A DNA stretch of 43,718 bases. Source: DASVWH01 sp036389715 (lineage in GTDB: Bacteria > Acidobacteriota > Blastocatellia > Pyrinomonadales > Pyrinomonadaceae). The notes beneath the pieces are model-generated. The model was given only the letters and a program-made list of their open reading frames with translations, was not told the DNA's origin and did no database searches. The stretch lies in the NCBI GenBank assembly GCA_036389715.1, contig DASVWH010000064.1, positions 1-43,718 of the forward strand, written 5' to 3'. Shown here one piece after another: positions 1 to 8,569 of this stretch; within the stretch, counting starts at the first letter, position 1; every line of letters begins with the position of its first letter. Made by a program: the position numbers and the translations under genes.

Positions 1-604
1 TTCGGTTGTTCGTATTGGCGTTGGCGTTACGGTTGCCGGTGTTGCTGTTGCGATTTGCGTTTGCGTTCCGGTTATTCGCGTTGCGATTGGCGTTGCCGTT
101 ATTGCTGTTGGCGTTGGCGTTCTTATTGCTGTTTTTATTACGCTTCTCTTTATTGCCATTGCCGTTCGCGTTGGCGTTTGCGGGCGGCGCGGCGTTGGCG
201 TTCGAGTTCTCGGCCGCGGGAGTTTCTTCCGGCTTCTTCTCTTCGACGGTTGCGGGGACGTTCTCGCCCTCTTTCGGCGCGCGTGTGATTTCGACTGCGA
301 CGGTCTGTCCGACCTTGACGATCTCGCCGCCGCTGGGCCACTGGTTCAAAATCGTGTCGGGCTTCTTATCCAGGCTGGGCCGCGTGCGCGAGACCCGGAT
401 GCTGAGCCCCGCATCGTCGAGCGTTGATTCCCCCGTGAAGCGGTCCTTGCCGATCAGGTCCGGGACTTTGACTTCCGAGCTGCGCAGCGACAGGTAGACG
501 GTCGCTCCCAGGCCGAAGACGAATGCGAGCGCGATTGCCAGGATAATCCCGACCTTTCCGAGCGCCGATAGCGCACGTCGTCCAAAACTCACAGTTCGTT
601 TCAT
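1..604 (-). CDS. PASTA-domain membrane protein with Asn-rich tail (partial, 3' end outside window)
   Basis: Reading the minus strand from the ATG at 604-602 gives an open frame that runs off the window edge (about 201 residues visible). Residues 1-13 are basic, about 15-40 form one hydrophobic helix (IILAIALAFVFGLGATVYL), and about 46-112 form a PASTA-type domain with VPDLIGKD and NQWPSGGEIVKVGQTVAVEI. From about residue 130 the protein becomes an Asn/Ala/Gly/Lys low-complexity tail (NANANGNGNKEK and similar), encoded by repeated AAC/AAT and GCC codons. PASTA domains are known to bind peptidoglycan or muropeptides, so an inner-membrane anchored, periplasm-facing wall-binding protein is inferred. 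No kinase or penicillin-binding domain is seen. It lies about 100 bp downstream of rsmB on the same strand. The real C terminus is not visible. Confidence 0.8.
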   Translation of the reverse strand, partial: MKRTVSFGRRALSALGKVGIILAIALAFVFGLGATVYLSLRSSEVKVPDLIGKDRFTGESTLDDAGLSIRVSRTRPSLDKKPDTILNQWPSGGEIVKVGQTVAVEITRAPKEGENVPATVEEKKPEETPAAENSNANAAPPANANANGNGNKEKRNKNSNKNANANSNNGNANRNANNRNANANRNSNTGNRNANANTNNR

Positions 605-707
605 CCCTCCCGCGCTTTTCAAACGCCGACCGTCAAAGCGCCCACTAACCGACCGCGAAGTCTAACACCCACTCACTTTGCGCGGCAAGCGACCCGGCCC
701 TGGCCCC

Positions 708-2084
708 TCACCCGGCCCGCTCGAATGAAGCGATGAAGAAGCCGTCCGCGCCCTCCCTGTGCGGCCAGATGCGCACGGACGGGCCACAGCCTGCGGTGCG
801 TGTCTCTGCGGGAACCTGCCTGAAATCCGTGTTTTCCTTGAGGAATGCGGCGATTACGCCCTCGTTCTCCTCCGTCTCGACAGAGCAGGTGGAGTAAACG
901 AGGCGGCCCCCGCGACGCACCATTTGCGCCGCCTCGGCCACTATCCGCTGTTGCCGCGCCGCGAGTTCAAAAATATCAGACGGTGAGATGCGCCAGCGTA
1001 TTTCAGGGTTGCGCCTGAGCGTGCCCGTCCCGGAGCAGGGCGCGTCAACCAGCACACGATCAAAAGCGCCCACGGCGAAGGGCACGCCCGCCGACGCATC
1101 GTGGACGACCAGGCTTAAGGACCGAACTCCCTGGCGCAGGCTCGCCTCGCGCACCGTCGCCAGGCGATGCTCGTGCAGGTCGCCCGCGACGATTAAACGA
1201 AGCCCCGGACTCCTCGCGGCGATGTGGGTAGTCTTGCTGCCGGGCGCGGCGCAAACGTCCAGCACGCTCTCGGCCGCCCGCGCGTCCAGCACGTGCGCGA
1301 CCAACTGCGACGCCTCGTCCTGCACGTACACCTTTCCCTCGCGCGCCAGCACGCGTAACAGCGCGCCCGCCCCTTGAATCCGCCAGGCCGCGGGCGCGAT
1401 TTCCGAAGGAGTCAGGAGAGCGCCCGCCGCGCGCAACTGCTCCAGGACCTCCGCCTCGCTCGCTTTCAGCGGGACGACGCGAAAAGCGACCGGCGGAGCT
1501 TCGTTAGAGGCGCGCGCGAAGGCTTCCGTCTCTTCAGCGCCGAAGGCTTTGAGCCAGCGCTCGATCAACCAGGCCGGGTGAGAAGTCTCTATCGCCAGCC
1601 GCTCGATTGGGTCAGAGACGTTTGCCGCGGGGTCGTAATCGGGCTCGCGCGTCGCACGACGCAGGACCGCGTTGATGAAACCCGACGCCGAGCGCAGCCG
1701 TGAGAGATGCGCCAGGTTGACCGCTTCGTTGACGACGGCCGAGGCCGGGATGCGCGAGAGAAAGCGGAGCTGGTAGAGCCCCAGGCGCAAGGCCCTCAGC
1801 ACAGGGGCATCGAGGCTTTCACTCCGACGACCGCCGGAGTAATGCTCTATTAAAGAGTCCAGCCAGAGCCTGCGGCGCAGCGTCCCGAGGACCAGCTCGT
1901 AAGAGAGCGCACGGTCGTCTGCGCGCAGCTCTTCATCGCTCTCGGCCAGCAGGACGGAGGCATACGCGCCGTCTTCTTCGACGCGCCGCAGAATCGAGAA
2001 CGCGGCCATGCGCGCGGGCGAGACGAGCGCCTGCCCTTTGCCGCGCTGCTCGGGGCGCGCCGCCGCTCTGCCGCGCGCTTTCAT
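708..2084 (-). CDS. rsmB: 16S rRNA (cytosine-967-C5)-methyltransferase RsmB
   Basis: RsmB/Sun family enzyme that methylates C967 of 16S rRNA with S-adenosylmethionine. The N-terminal part (about 25-150) is the NusB-like RNA-binding domain (MAAFSILRRVEEDGAYAS, VNEAVNLAH, GFINAVLRR). The C-terminal Rossmann methyltransferase shows the SAM motif VLDVCAAPGSKTTHIA near residue 275, DAPCSGTGTLRRNPEIRW with the PCS/T motif cysteine, and LVYSTCSVETEENE with the second catalytic cysteine. At 458 residues it is close to the usual length of about 430-450. The ATG at 2084 overlaps the fmt stop as ATGA, which points to translational coupling; an internal Met at residue 26 also fits the conserved start. 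Function is confident from both cysteine motifs. Confidence 0.95.
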   Translation of the reverse strand: MKARGRAAARPEQRGKGQALVSPARMAAFSILRRVEEDGAYASVLLAESDEELRADDRALSYELVLGTLRRRLWLDSLIEHYSGGRRSESLDAPVLRALRLGLYQLRFLSRIPASAVVNEAVNLAHLSRLRSASGFINAVLRRATREPDYDPAANVSDPIERLAIETSHPAWLIERWLKAFGAEETEAFARASNEAPPVAFRVVPLKASEAEVLEQLRAAGALLTPSEIAPAAWRIQGAGALLRVLAREGKVYVQDEASQLVAHVLDARAAESVLDVCAAPGSKTTHIAARSPGLRLIVAGDLHEHRLATVREASLRQGVRSLSLVVHDASAGVPFAVGAFDRVLVDAPCSGTGTLRRNPEIRWRISPSDIFELAARQQRIVAEAAQMVRRGGRLVYSTCSVETEENEGVIAAFLKENTDFRQVPAETRTAGCGPSVRIWPHREGADGFFIASFERAG

Positions 2085-3010
2085 CCGAGCACCTCGCCCA
2101 CTTCCAGCCGCGCGCCGTTGATAAAATCACGCACGGCCATCCGGCGCTTCCCTTCCGGCTGAACCTCCCGGACGACGAGCAGCGTTGCGTTCCCGCACGC
2201 GACGACCAATTCATCGCCGCTCGCCGAGACGATCTGACCTGCCGTGCTTTCACTCCCGGCGGGGAGCCCGGCGGAGGCGCGCCAGATGACGAGACGCTGC
2301 GACTTATATGTCGTGTAGGCGTTGGGCCAGGGCTGGAAGCCGCGCACGCGACGCTCGACCTGTGTTGCGTCGAGCGCCCAATCAATCAGTCCGTCCTCCC
2401 TGCGCAGCAAGGGAGCGAACGTCGCCTTCTCTTCATCCTGTGCGCGCGGCTCTATCTCGGCGAGCCGCGCGAGCGTCTCGCTCAACAGCCGAGCGCCCAT
2501 TTCGGAGAGCCGCGACATCAGGTCGATCGCCGTCTCGGCATCGCCGATTGGCGTCTCGCGCTGCAAGAGAATCGCGCCCGTATCGAGCCCCTCGTCCATC
2601 CGCATCGTCGTCACGCCGGTCGTCGTTTCGCCGCGCACGATGGCCCAGTTGACGGGCGCTGCGCCCCTGTATTGCGGCAACAGCGAAAAGTGGACGTTGA
2701 GGCAACCCCTCGGCGGCGCACTCAGGAAAGGCGCTGGAAGAATCCGCCCGTAAGCGACGACGACGGCCGCGTCCGCCCCGTGTGAAGCGAACAGCTTCAA
2801 AGCCTCTTCGTTTCTGAGCTTCGCGGGTTGATGAACCGCCAGGCCGTGCCTGAGCGCGAACTCTTTGACGGCAGGTGGTGTGAGCTTGTTGCCGCGTCCC
2901 GAAGGGCGGTCGGGCTGCGTCCAGACGGCCGCGACCTCGTGGCCGTCGGCCAGGCAGCGCCTGAGCGTCGGGACAGCGGCTGGCGGCGTTCCCATGAAAA
3001 TAAGACGCAT
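2081..3010 (-). CDS. fmt: methionyl-tRNA formyltransferase
   Basis: Transfers a formyl group from 10-formyl-tetrahydrofolate to initiator Met-tRNA in the cytoplasm. The 309-residue protein begins MRLIFMGTP, typical of the family. Catalytic residues are present: N105 and H107 in NVHFSLLPQYRGAAPVNW and D143 in MDEGLDTGAIL. The C-terminal OB-like domain includes RRVRGFQPWPNAYT. It overlaps rsmB by 4 bp. The usual partner def lies upstream at 5305-5817 but is separated from fmt by a dehydrogenase and a small secreted protein. No clear Shine-Dalgarno sequence precedes the ATG; instead the upstream gap is filled by a repeat island. Confidence 0.96.
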   Translation of the reverse strand: MRLIFMGTPPAAVPTLRRCLADGHEVAAVWTQPDRPSGRGNKLTPPAVKEFALRHGLAVHQPAKLRNEEALKLFASHGADAAVVVAYGRILPAPFLSAPPRGCLNVHFSLLPQYRGAAPVNWAIVRGETTTGVTTMRMDEGLDTGAILLQRETPIGDAETAIDLMSRLSEMGARLLSETLARLAEIEPRAQDEEKATFAPLLRREDGLIDWALDATQVERRVRGFQPWPNAYTTYKSQRLVIWRASAGLPAGSESTAGQIVSASGDELVVACGNATLLVVREVQPEGKRRMAVRDFINGARLEVGEVLG

Positions 3011-3034
3011 AAGAGCAGCGAGCAGAAAGACGAA

Positions 3035-3162
3035 AAGAGCCGATGACGGACGCCGGATGTCAGGCCGGGGAACAGCTCACATCAAGCCTGTTAAATCAGA
3101 CTGTTAAGTCAGCCAGGAAGGCATTCGCCCGAGCCTGCATCCGCCATCCGGTATCAGCTCTT
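3035..3162. repeat. intergenic inverted-repeat island (GC-rich, CGGATG family)
   Basis: Between fmt and the upstream dehydrogenase gene. The left arm at 3035-3064 (AAGAGCCGATGACGG onward) and the right arm at 3134-3162 (its complement starts AAGAGCTGATACCGG) form an imperfect stem of about 28 bp with a loop of about 70 nt. The right arm resolves into 7-bp units on the minus strand (GGATGGC, GGATGCA, GGCTCGG). The arm abuts the dehydrogenase stop codon at 3161-3163. It shares the CCGGATG word with the island at 17331-17396. Confidence 0.6.
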
Positions 3163-4753
3163 AAATCGTCGCGCGCTTTTCCGCCGTCCGGCTTTCGCGG
3201 GCGGCGATCTTCGTGGCAGTGACCTTGGCCTGCATGAAGAGGCCGAGGTAATCGTGGCCGCCCGCCTTCGAGTCAGTGCCGGACATGTTGAAGCCGCCGA
3301 AGGGATGAGCGCCGACGAGCGCGCCCGTGCATTTGCGATTGAGATAAAGGTTGCCGACGTGAAATTCACGCCGCGCGCGCTCAAGCTTCTCTTCGTCCGC
3401 AGTGTAGACAGCGCCCGTCAGGCCGTACTCCGTATCGTTGGCGATTTGCAGCGCCTCGTCGAAGTCACGGGCTTTAATGACCGCCAGCACGGGCCCGAAA
3501 ATCTCTTCCTGCTCGACGGTCGAGCCGGGTTTGACATCGGCGATGACGGTCGGCTCGATGAAGAAGCCCTGCTCGCCGTCCGCGCCGCCGCCAGCCAGCA
3601 CGCGCCCGCCCTCGGCCTTGCCCTTCTCGATATACTCGTTGATGGTCTTGAAGGCTTTCTGGTTGATGACCGCAGACATCGTCGTCGCAGCGTCCGTCGG
3701 GTCGCCGACCTTGATCTTCGACGTGCGCTCGGCGATCTTCTCAAGCATGGAGTCGTAAACGTCCGCGTGAATAATGGCGCGCGAGCAGGCAGAGCACTTC
3801 TGGCCCTGGAAGCCGAAGGCCGATTGGACCACGCCCGTCGCGGCATCATCCAAATCCGCGTCCGCTTCGACGATGATCGCGTCCTTTCCGCCCATCTCGG
3901 CCACGACACGCTTGATCCAGATTTGGCCCTCCTGCACCCTGGCCGCGCGCTCGTTGATGCGCAGCCCGATCTCCTTCGAGCCCGTGAAGGCTATGTAACG
4001 CGTCAGGTGATGGTCCACGATTACGTCGCCCACTTCAGCGCCCGAGCCCGTCATGAAGTTGACGACGCCCGGCGGCATTCCGGCCTCTTCCAGAATCTCG
4101 AAGAACTTGTAGGCGATGGTCGGCGCATCGGACGAAGGCTTGAGGACGACCGTGTTGCCTGTGACGGCCGAGGCGACAGTCATCCCGGCCATGATGGCCA
4201 GCGGGAAGTTCCAGGGCGGAATGACGACGCCAACGCCGAGCGGGAGATATTCGAGCCGGTTGTCCTCGCCTTCGACCCTTGTCAAAGGCTGCTCTCCGGC
4301 GTAGCGCAGCATCTCACGCGCGTAGAACTCGCAGAAGTCTATCGCCTCCGCCGTATCGCCGTCCGCCTCGGCCCAGCTCTTCCCGACCTCGTGAATCATC
4401 CAGGCTGACATCTCGTGCTTACGCTCGCGCAGGATCGAGGCGACGCGAAAGAGCAGCTCGGCGCGGTCCGCCGGGGCCACCTTGCGCCAGGTCTTGAAAG
4501 TCTCGTTGGCCGTCTCGACCGACTGGCGGGCAAGCTCCGGCGTGGCTTTCTGAAAACGCCCGACCAGCTCCGTCTTCCGGGCCGGGTTGAAGCTCTCGAA
4601 CTTGGCGGCGGTCTGAATGCGCTCTCCGCCGATGACGAGCGGGTACTCGCGCCCGAGTTCTCCCTTGACCTTCTCGATGGCGGCGCGCATCGCCTCGGCG
4701 TGCTGCGGCTGGCCGAAATCGGTGAAAGGCTCATTACGAAATTCGCTGCGCAT
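3161..4753 (-). CDS. pruA: L-glutamate gamma-semialdehyde dehydrogenase (1-pyrroline-5-carboxylate dehydrogenase)
   Basis: NAD-dependent aldehyde dehydrogenase that oxidises glutamate semialdehyde to glutamate, the last step of proline (and arginine) catabolism. The 530 residues match the stand-alone RocA/PruA type, not the PutA fusion. Motifs seen: PPWNFPLAIMAGM, FTGSKEIG, general-base Glu in VAEMGGKDAIIVEADADLD, and catalytic Cys at about 320 in FGFQGQKCSACSR; C-terminal GGFNMSGTDSKAGG is typical. A strong AAGGAG 6 nt before the ATG fixes the start. It sits between def and fmt, an unusual neighbourhood for a catabolic gene; no proline dehydrogenase gene is in the window. Assignment within the ALDH superfamily is strong. 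Confidence 0.92.
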   Translation of the reverse strand: MRSEFRNEPFTDFGQPQHAEAMRAAIEKVKGELGREYPLVIGGERIQTAAKFESFNPARKTELVGRFQKATPELARQSVETANETFKTWRKVAPADRAELLFRVASILRERKHEMSAWMIHEVGKSWAEADGDTAEAIDFCEFYAREMLRYAGEQPLTRVEGEDNRLEYLPLGVGVVIPPWNFPLAIMAGMTVASAVTGNTVVLKPSSDAPTIAYKFFEILEEAGMPPGVVNFMTGSGAEVGDVIVDHHLTRYIAFTGSKEIGLRINERAARVQEGQIWIKRVVAEMGGKDAIIVEADADLDDAATGVVQSAFGFQGQKCSACSRAIIHADVYDSMLEKIAERTSKIKVGDPTDAATTMSAVINQKAFKTINEYIEKGKAEGGRVLAGGGADGEQGFFIEPTVIADVKPGSTVEQEEIFGPVLAVIKARDFDEALQIANDTEYGLTGAVYTADEEKLERARREFHVGNLYLNRKCTGALVGAHPFGGFNMSGTDSKAGGHDYLGLFMQAKVTATKIAARESRTAEKRATI

Positions 4754-4797
4754 ATCTTCTCCTTGAAAATGATGTCCCTGTCTTAGCTCAGGCGGCC

Positions 4798-5136
4798 TTA
4801 AGGCGTGTTGCCGTTGGTGCTGGTGGCCGTGCCCCTGTCGCCGTTCTTATTGAATCCGGGCGGGACTGTGTTGGTGTTGTGATTGATAACCCCGGCGTCG
4901 CCAGCGTCGCTGGTTCCGCCGATGCCCTGGTTTTTGGGGCCGCTGCCAGCGCCCGCGCCTTCGGTCGTGCTGCGCGTAATGCCGGTCGTATTGCCTGTGG
5001 TCCCCGCGCCGTTTCCGGTCGTCGCGTTAGAGGCAGACCCTGCGCCGCCGCTGCTACTGCTGCTGCTGCCGCCGCCGCAAGCGCACGAGAGAGCCGCCAA
5101 CGAGAGTAAGATCGAGAATGTCAGAGTTCGTCGCAT
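4798..5136 (-). CDS. small secreted, probably lipid-anchored Ser/Gly/Thr/Asn-rich protein
   Basis: I do not recognise a family. The frame is open from further upstream, but the ATG at 5136 is preceded by GGAGGA at ideal spacing (about 8 nt) and begins MRRTLTFSILLSLAALSCAC, a signal peptide ending in cysteines. The lipobox is not canonical (AALSC), so lipidation is only probable. The mature part, about 90 residues, is low complexity: GGGSSSSSSGG, then Thr/Asn/Gly-rich NATTGNGAG and NTTGITRSTTEG, ending in TSTNGNTP. No folded domain is evident. It is 44 bp upstream of the dehydrogenase gene and on the same strand as def. Likely surface or periplasmic; role unknown. Confidence 0.7.
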   Translation of the reverse strand: MRRTLTFSILLSLAALSCACGGGSSSSSSGGAGSASNATTGNGAGTTGNTTGITRSTTEGAGAGSGPKNQGIGGTSDAGDAGVINHNTNTVPPGFNKNGDRGTATSTNGNTP

Positions 5137-5304
5137 CGAGTTTCCTCCTGTGCCTGAAAGCAGGTGCTTTACTTGCAGGCGTTCCGGTCGAAGATATTGG
5201 GATGGCGGAATGTTATCACAACCGGCGCAAAAACGCGGTCGCCGCTTTCTCTGAGCGTGCGACCGCGTCTCTCTTTTGATGGTCAACCGGGCGGCGGCCT
5301 CTCT

Positions 5305-5817
5305 TTACCACTCACCGGCTTTCTGTAGCTTCCTGATGCGGCGCTTGACCATCTCGCGCTTGAGCGGCGTCGTCTTGTCTATGAAGACGATGCCGTCGCA
5401 GTGGTCCGTCTCGTGCAGCATGCAGCGCGCGGTCAGTTCCATGCCGTCAACCTCAAAGAGGTTGCCGTCGAGGTCGTGTGCGCGGACGACGGCGCGGAAC
5501 TCGCGCTCGACCGGGAAGAAGATGCCCGGAAACGACAGACAGCCCTCCTCGCCCTTCTGCTCGCCCTCGACGCGCAGGACTTCTGGATTAATCATCACGA
5601 TGCGTTGCGCGGGGTCTTTGCCGACCGAGCAGTCCATCACGAAGAGGCGCTTGGAGACGCCGACCTGCGGCGCGGCCAACCCGACGCCCGGCGCGGCATA
5701 CATCGTCTCGAACATATCCGCGACCAGCTTCTTCAGGTTGTCGTCAAATTCCGTGACCGGCTCGCCCGGCGTCAACAGCACGGGGTCCGGGTAATGTACG
5801 ATCTTGAGCAGTGCCAT
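5305..5817 (-). CDS. def: peptide deformylase
   Basis: Metalloenzyme that removes the N-formyl group from nascent proteins. The start chosen (ATG at 5817, MALLKIVHYPDPVL) matches the family N terminus and has AAGGA just upstream; the open frame extends 15 codons further without support. The three family motifs are present: GVGLAAPQ (44-51), EGCLSFPG with the metal-binding C93, and HETDHCDG with H135, E136 and H139. Length 170 is normal. It belongs functionally with fmt, which lies two genes downstream on the same strand. Confidence 0.96.
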   Translation of the reverse strand: MALLKIVHYPDPVLLTPGEPVTEFDDNLKKLVADMFETMYAAPGVGLAAPQVGVSKRLFVMDCSVGKDPAQRIVMINPEVLRVEGEQKGEEGCLSFPGIFFPVEREFRAVVRAHDLDGNLFEVDGMELTARCMLHETDHCDGIVFIDKTTPLKREMVKRRIRKLQKAGEW

Positions 5818-5905
5818 CTTGCTTGTCCTTGACTTGAAACGAACCGCCGACGGGCATCCCATCCCACCAAAGTATCGAATGCAACGATGATTTTACGATA
5901 AATAC

Positions 5906-5943
5906 GGCCCGCGCGCCAGCCGACAGATTTAGAGGCGCGGGCC
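5906..5943 (-). terminator. possible terminator hairpin between methyltransferase and def
   Basis: Inside the gene-free stretch 5818-6163. GGCCCGCGCGCC (5906-5917) pairs with GGCGCGGGCC (5934-5943) with a two-base bulge. Read on the minus strand, the stem is followed by GTATTTATCG, a weak U-rich tail. It would end transcription of the methyltransferase gene (6164-7174). The rest of the gap contains purine-rich sequence around 5990-6050 with nothing I can name. Confidence 0.4.
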
Positions 5944-6163
5944 GCCCGCGGCGTTGCCACGCAGGCGCCGGGATGAAATGAAGGCTTGCCGGTAAGAGTA
6001 AGGAAGATAAAGGGTTAAGGGTGAAAGCGAGGGAGGGGAAAATGAGAACAGCTCGACGCCCGGCTCTACTCTTTCCCCGGCAGCCCGGCCGTTAGCTCTC
6101 TCATCCGGCGAGCTTTTACCTCATTAGCCCGCCTCGCCTGGCCGAGTTCTCCCTTTAGATGAG

Positions 6164-7174
6164 CTAAATGATTTCCGGCGCGGAGTAGGCCGCCGTGAGG
6201 CCGTGCGCGGCTTCGTTCAGAGAATAGCTGTTTCTCTCGACGGGGGGCAGGGCGGCTGCTTCGGCCAGCGCGAAGCAGTGCCTGCGGTCGTCGCCGTAAC
6301 CGAAATGCCAGCGCGACTCCAGGCGGCGAACGCTCAAACCCGCCTCTTCCAATAAGAGCTGTAGGTCTTCGCTCCCGCCGAGGGTGTGCGCGTGTCCGGG
6401 CGTGTGGCTGGCGATGGGAATCGTCAGGACGAGCCGCCCGCCGGGTTTGAGCGCGCGCCGGATTTCCCTGATGGCCGCGCGCGGCTCCGGCGTATGCTCG
6501 ATCACTTCCGAGGCGACGATCATGTCCAGAGAGGCATCGGCGTAGGGCAGGCGGGTGAGATTGCCTGTGTTGAAGCAGGCGCGTGCCGCCACGCCCTTGT
6601 GCTGTGCCAGGCGGCGCGCGTAATCAACAGCCGCCTGGCTGATGTCCAGCCCGTATCCCCGCCAGGAGGGTTTGACCATCAGGACTTCGCTGAGAATAAC
6701 GCCCGAGCCGCAGCCTAGGTCCGCGACGCTCGCGCCGTCGGCGCAAATGAGGCCGACGGCTTCCCTGACGAAGTTCAGGCGTGCAGTCGCGGAGGGCTGA
6801 AAGGCGTAAGTGAAGTGTGTCACGACCGGGTAGAAGGACTGGTCGTAGATGCTCGCCCGGGCCTCCTCGAACGGCAGGTGAGCCGCGCGCTTCAGACGCA
6901 GCCTGACGTAGCGGCGCAGCATCGCGGCTATCTCCGCGGGCGATGCGCCCGTCACGGCCAGCAGGTCCGCAATGATCCGGTCGGCGCGCCCCAGCATCCC
7001 GGCCGCATCGAGACCCAAGCGCCCGGCTATCCAAGGGCCCAGCGTGCTGTACCCGGCCAGGCAGCAGCGTTCCCAGAGCGGTGCTATCCCGGCATAGGCG
7101 CGCGCCAGCTCCAGACAGTGCGGGTGCTTCCCCAACTCCGCTTTTCCAAGCAGTCTCAACTCAAACGACATCAT
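6164..7174 (-). CDS. class I SAM-dependent methyltransferase, substrate unknown
   Basis: 336 residues. The C-terminal half is a Methyltransf_11/25-type Rossmann domain: motif I VADLGCGSGVILSEV near 150, acidic loop YGLDISQAAVDYARR, motif DASLDMIVASEVIEHTPEP and post-motif LKPGGRLVLTIPIASHTPG. The N-terminal about 130 residues are helical and Arg/Leu/Ala-rich with no family I recognise. The EVIEH motif resembles UbiE/UbiG-like and small-molecule methyltransferases, but the substrate cannot be deduced. Two ATGs occur in tandem (7174 and 7171); GGGGA lies about 5-8 nt upstream. It is flanked by gene-free gaps on both sides, so it is probably monocistronic. Confidence 0.8.
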   Translation of the reverse strand: MMSFELRLLGKAELGKHPHCLELARAYAGIAPLWERCCLAGYSTLGPWIAGRLGLDAAGMLGRADRIIADLLAVTGASPAEIAAMLRRYVRLRLKRAAHLPFEEARASIYDQSFYPVVTHFTYAFQPSATARLNFVREAVGLICADGASVADLGCGSGVILSEVLMVKPSWRGYGLDISQAAVDYARRLAQHKGVAARACFNTGNLTRLPYADASLDMIVASEVIEHTPEPRAAIREIRRALKPGGRLVLTIPIASHTPGHAHTLGGSEDLQLLLEEAGLSVRRLESRWHFGYGDDRRHCFALAEAAALPPVERNSYSLNEAAHGLTAAYSAPEII

Positions 7175-7661
7175 CTGTTCCCCGGTTAAATAAGCTCAGA
7201 GCATTAAGCTCGGAAACAGACTCTGCAAGAGATGTACCGCCCCGGCGTCGGCGCAGTCACGGCGCGGCGCGCGTGCCGCCGGAGCCCGCAATCAGCCTCT
7301 TTCGGCCGATTTTTAAAGGGCAGGCGGAGCTTGACGGCGGACGGCGGCGGCGCTCGATGCCGGGCCGAGGCGGCGGCGCGCCATCACTGTTGGAGCGAAA
7401 ATCTTTCGCGCAATAAAATCGCGGCGGGCGGGCCAAAGGTCCGGGGCGGCGCACGACCGGCCCTTTGCCGCGCCGGTTTTGTCGCGCAGGCGGACGCCGC
7501 TGGCTCCGCGTCTACGGACGGCGTCTTTACGTTTCAGGACTTCTGTTTTATGGTACGAGCCGAGCAACCGTAGATTGATCTTGATGGATAGATGCGTCCG
7601 GGCCGAACTCTCCCCGGCTGGAGAATGAGCCGCAGGGCGGATGCCGTGACCGTTTCACCCT
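7175..7661. other. 487-bp intergenic region, no gene recognised
   Basis: Divergent gap between the methyltransferase (minus) and the DUF1206 gene (plus), so promoters for both should lie here. Short open frames exist (for example 7232-7573 plus) but they are Arg/Ala-rich, without a ribosome-binding site or recognisable domain, and look like GC-driven noise. I could not identify a convincing -35/-10 pair, RNA gene or repeat. Confidence 0.5.
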
Positions 7662-8522
7662 ATGACAAAAGACAGGTCGGTTAAAGAGGCAAAGCAAGAG
7701 GTCGAAGACGCGATTGACGATGCGGCGGCCAGTCCCTGGACGGAGCGGATCGCGCGCTTCGGCTATGCGACCAAGGGAGTGGTTTACATGATCGTCGGAG
7801 GGTCGGCGACGATGGCCGCCGCCGGGTGGGGCGGGGAGACGACGGACCTGCGCGGCGCGCTCCAGAACATCGAGACGCAGCCCTTAGGCAAGCTCGCGCT
7901 CGGCGCGGTCGCCTTCGGCCTGGTCGGCTACGTCATCTGGCGCTGGTTGCAGGCCGCCGCCGATACGGAGCATAAAGGCACGACGCTCAAAGGCATCGGC
8001 GTCCGCATAGGCTATTTCTGTAGCGGCGCGGTCTACGCCGGGCTGGCCTTCACGGCCGCGAAGATACTGATTGACATAGACGAGCCGGACAGTACGAGCA
8101 AGACTCAGCAACAGTGGATCGCGCGTTTGATGAGGCTGCCTTACGGGAGTTGGGTGGTCTATCTGGCCGGGGCGGGCGTCATCGGCTTCGGGCTGTATCA
8201 AATCTTCAAAGGCTACAGGGCCAAGTTCCGCGAGCGGCTCAAGCTCGGCGAGATGGGAGAGTCGAAGGACACCTGGGCGACCTGGAGCGGGCGCATCGGC
8301 TACGCAGCGCGCGGCGTCGTCTTCTGCATCGTCGGCTACTTCCTGATCCAGGCGGCGCGCCATTACAACCCGCAGGAGGCCGAAGGACTGGACCGCGTGC
8401 TCGACACCCTGGCCCGCCAGGCCTTCGGTCCCTGGATACTCGGCACGGTCGCCGTCGGCCTCATCGCCTACGGTTTCTACATGCTGGTCGAGGCCCGCTA
8501 CCGCGTCATCGCCGGTTCCTGA
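7662..8522 (+). CDS. DUF1206 family membrane protein
   Basis: 286 residues. After a charged N terminus (about 1-25, Glu/Asp/Lys-rich) the protein contains three copies of a two-helix repeat, each opening with an R-x-G-Y/R-x-x-x-G-V-V/Y pattern: RFGYATKGVVYMIVGG near 32, GVRIGYFCSGAVYAGLAF near 110, and GRIGYAARGVVFCIVGYFL near 208. Between them lie further membrane segments such as LGAVAFGLVGYVIWRWLQAA. This is the DUF1206 arrangement, about six transmembrane helices. The family function is unknown; the copies suggest ancient internal triplication. The ATG follows no strong Shine-Dalgarno. It faces aroC convergently with 47 bp between stop codons. Confidence 0.85.
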   Translation: MTKDRSVKEAKQEVEDAIDDAAASPWTERIARFGYATKGVVYMIVGGSATMAAAGWGGETTDLRGALQNIETQPLGKLALGAVAFGLVGYVIWRWLQAAADTEHKGTTLKGIGVRIGYFCSGAVYAGLAFTAAKILIDIDEPDSTSKTQQQWIARLMRLPYGSWVVYLAGAGVIGFGLYQIFKGYRAKFRERLKLGEMGESKDTWATWSGRIGYAARGVVFCIVGYFLIQAARHYNPQEAEGLDRVLDTLARQAFGPWILGTVAVGLIAYGFYMLVEARYRVIAGS

Positions 8523-8569
8523 CGACGGAGCGCGAGTTTGATAAGCGTTATGCTCTTGCGCAGCGCCGG

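Noticed and set aside
3254..4408. 384-codon open frame antisense to the glutamate-semialdehyde dehydrogenase
   Set aside because: The catalytic Cys and Glu motifs are on the minus strand; the plus frame has no ribosome-binding site or domain.
7232..7573. 113-codon plus-strand frame in the gap before the DUF1206 gene
   Set aside because: No ribosome-binding site, Arg/Ala-rich composition, no homology recognised.
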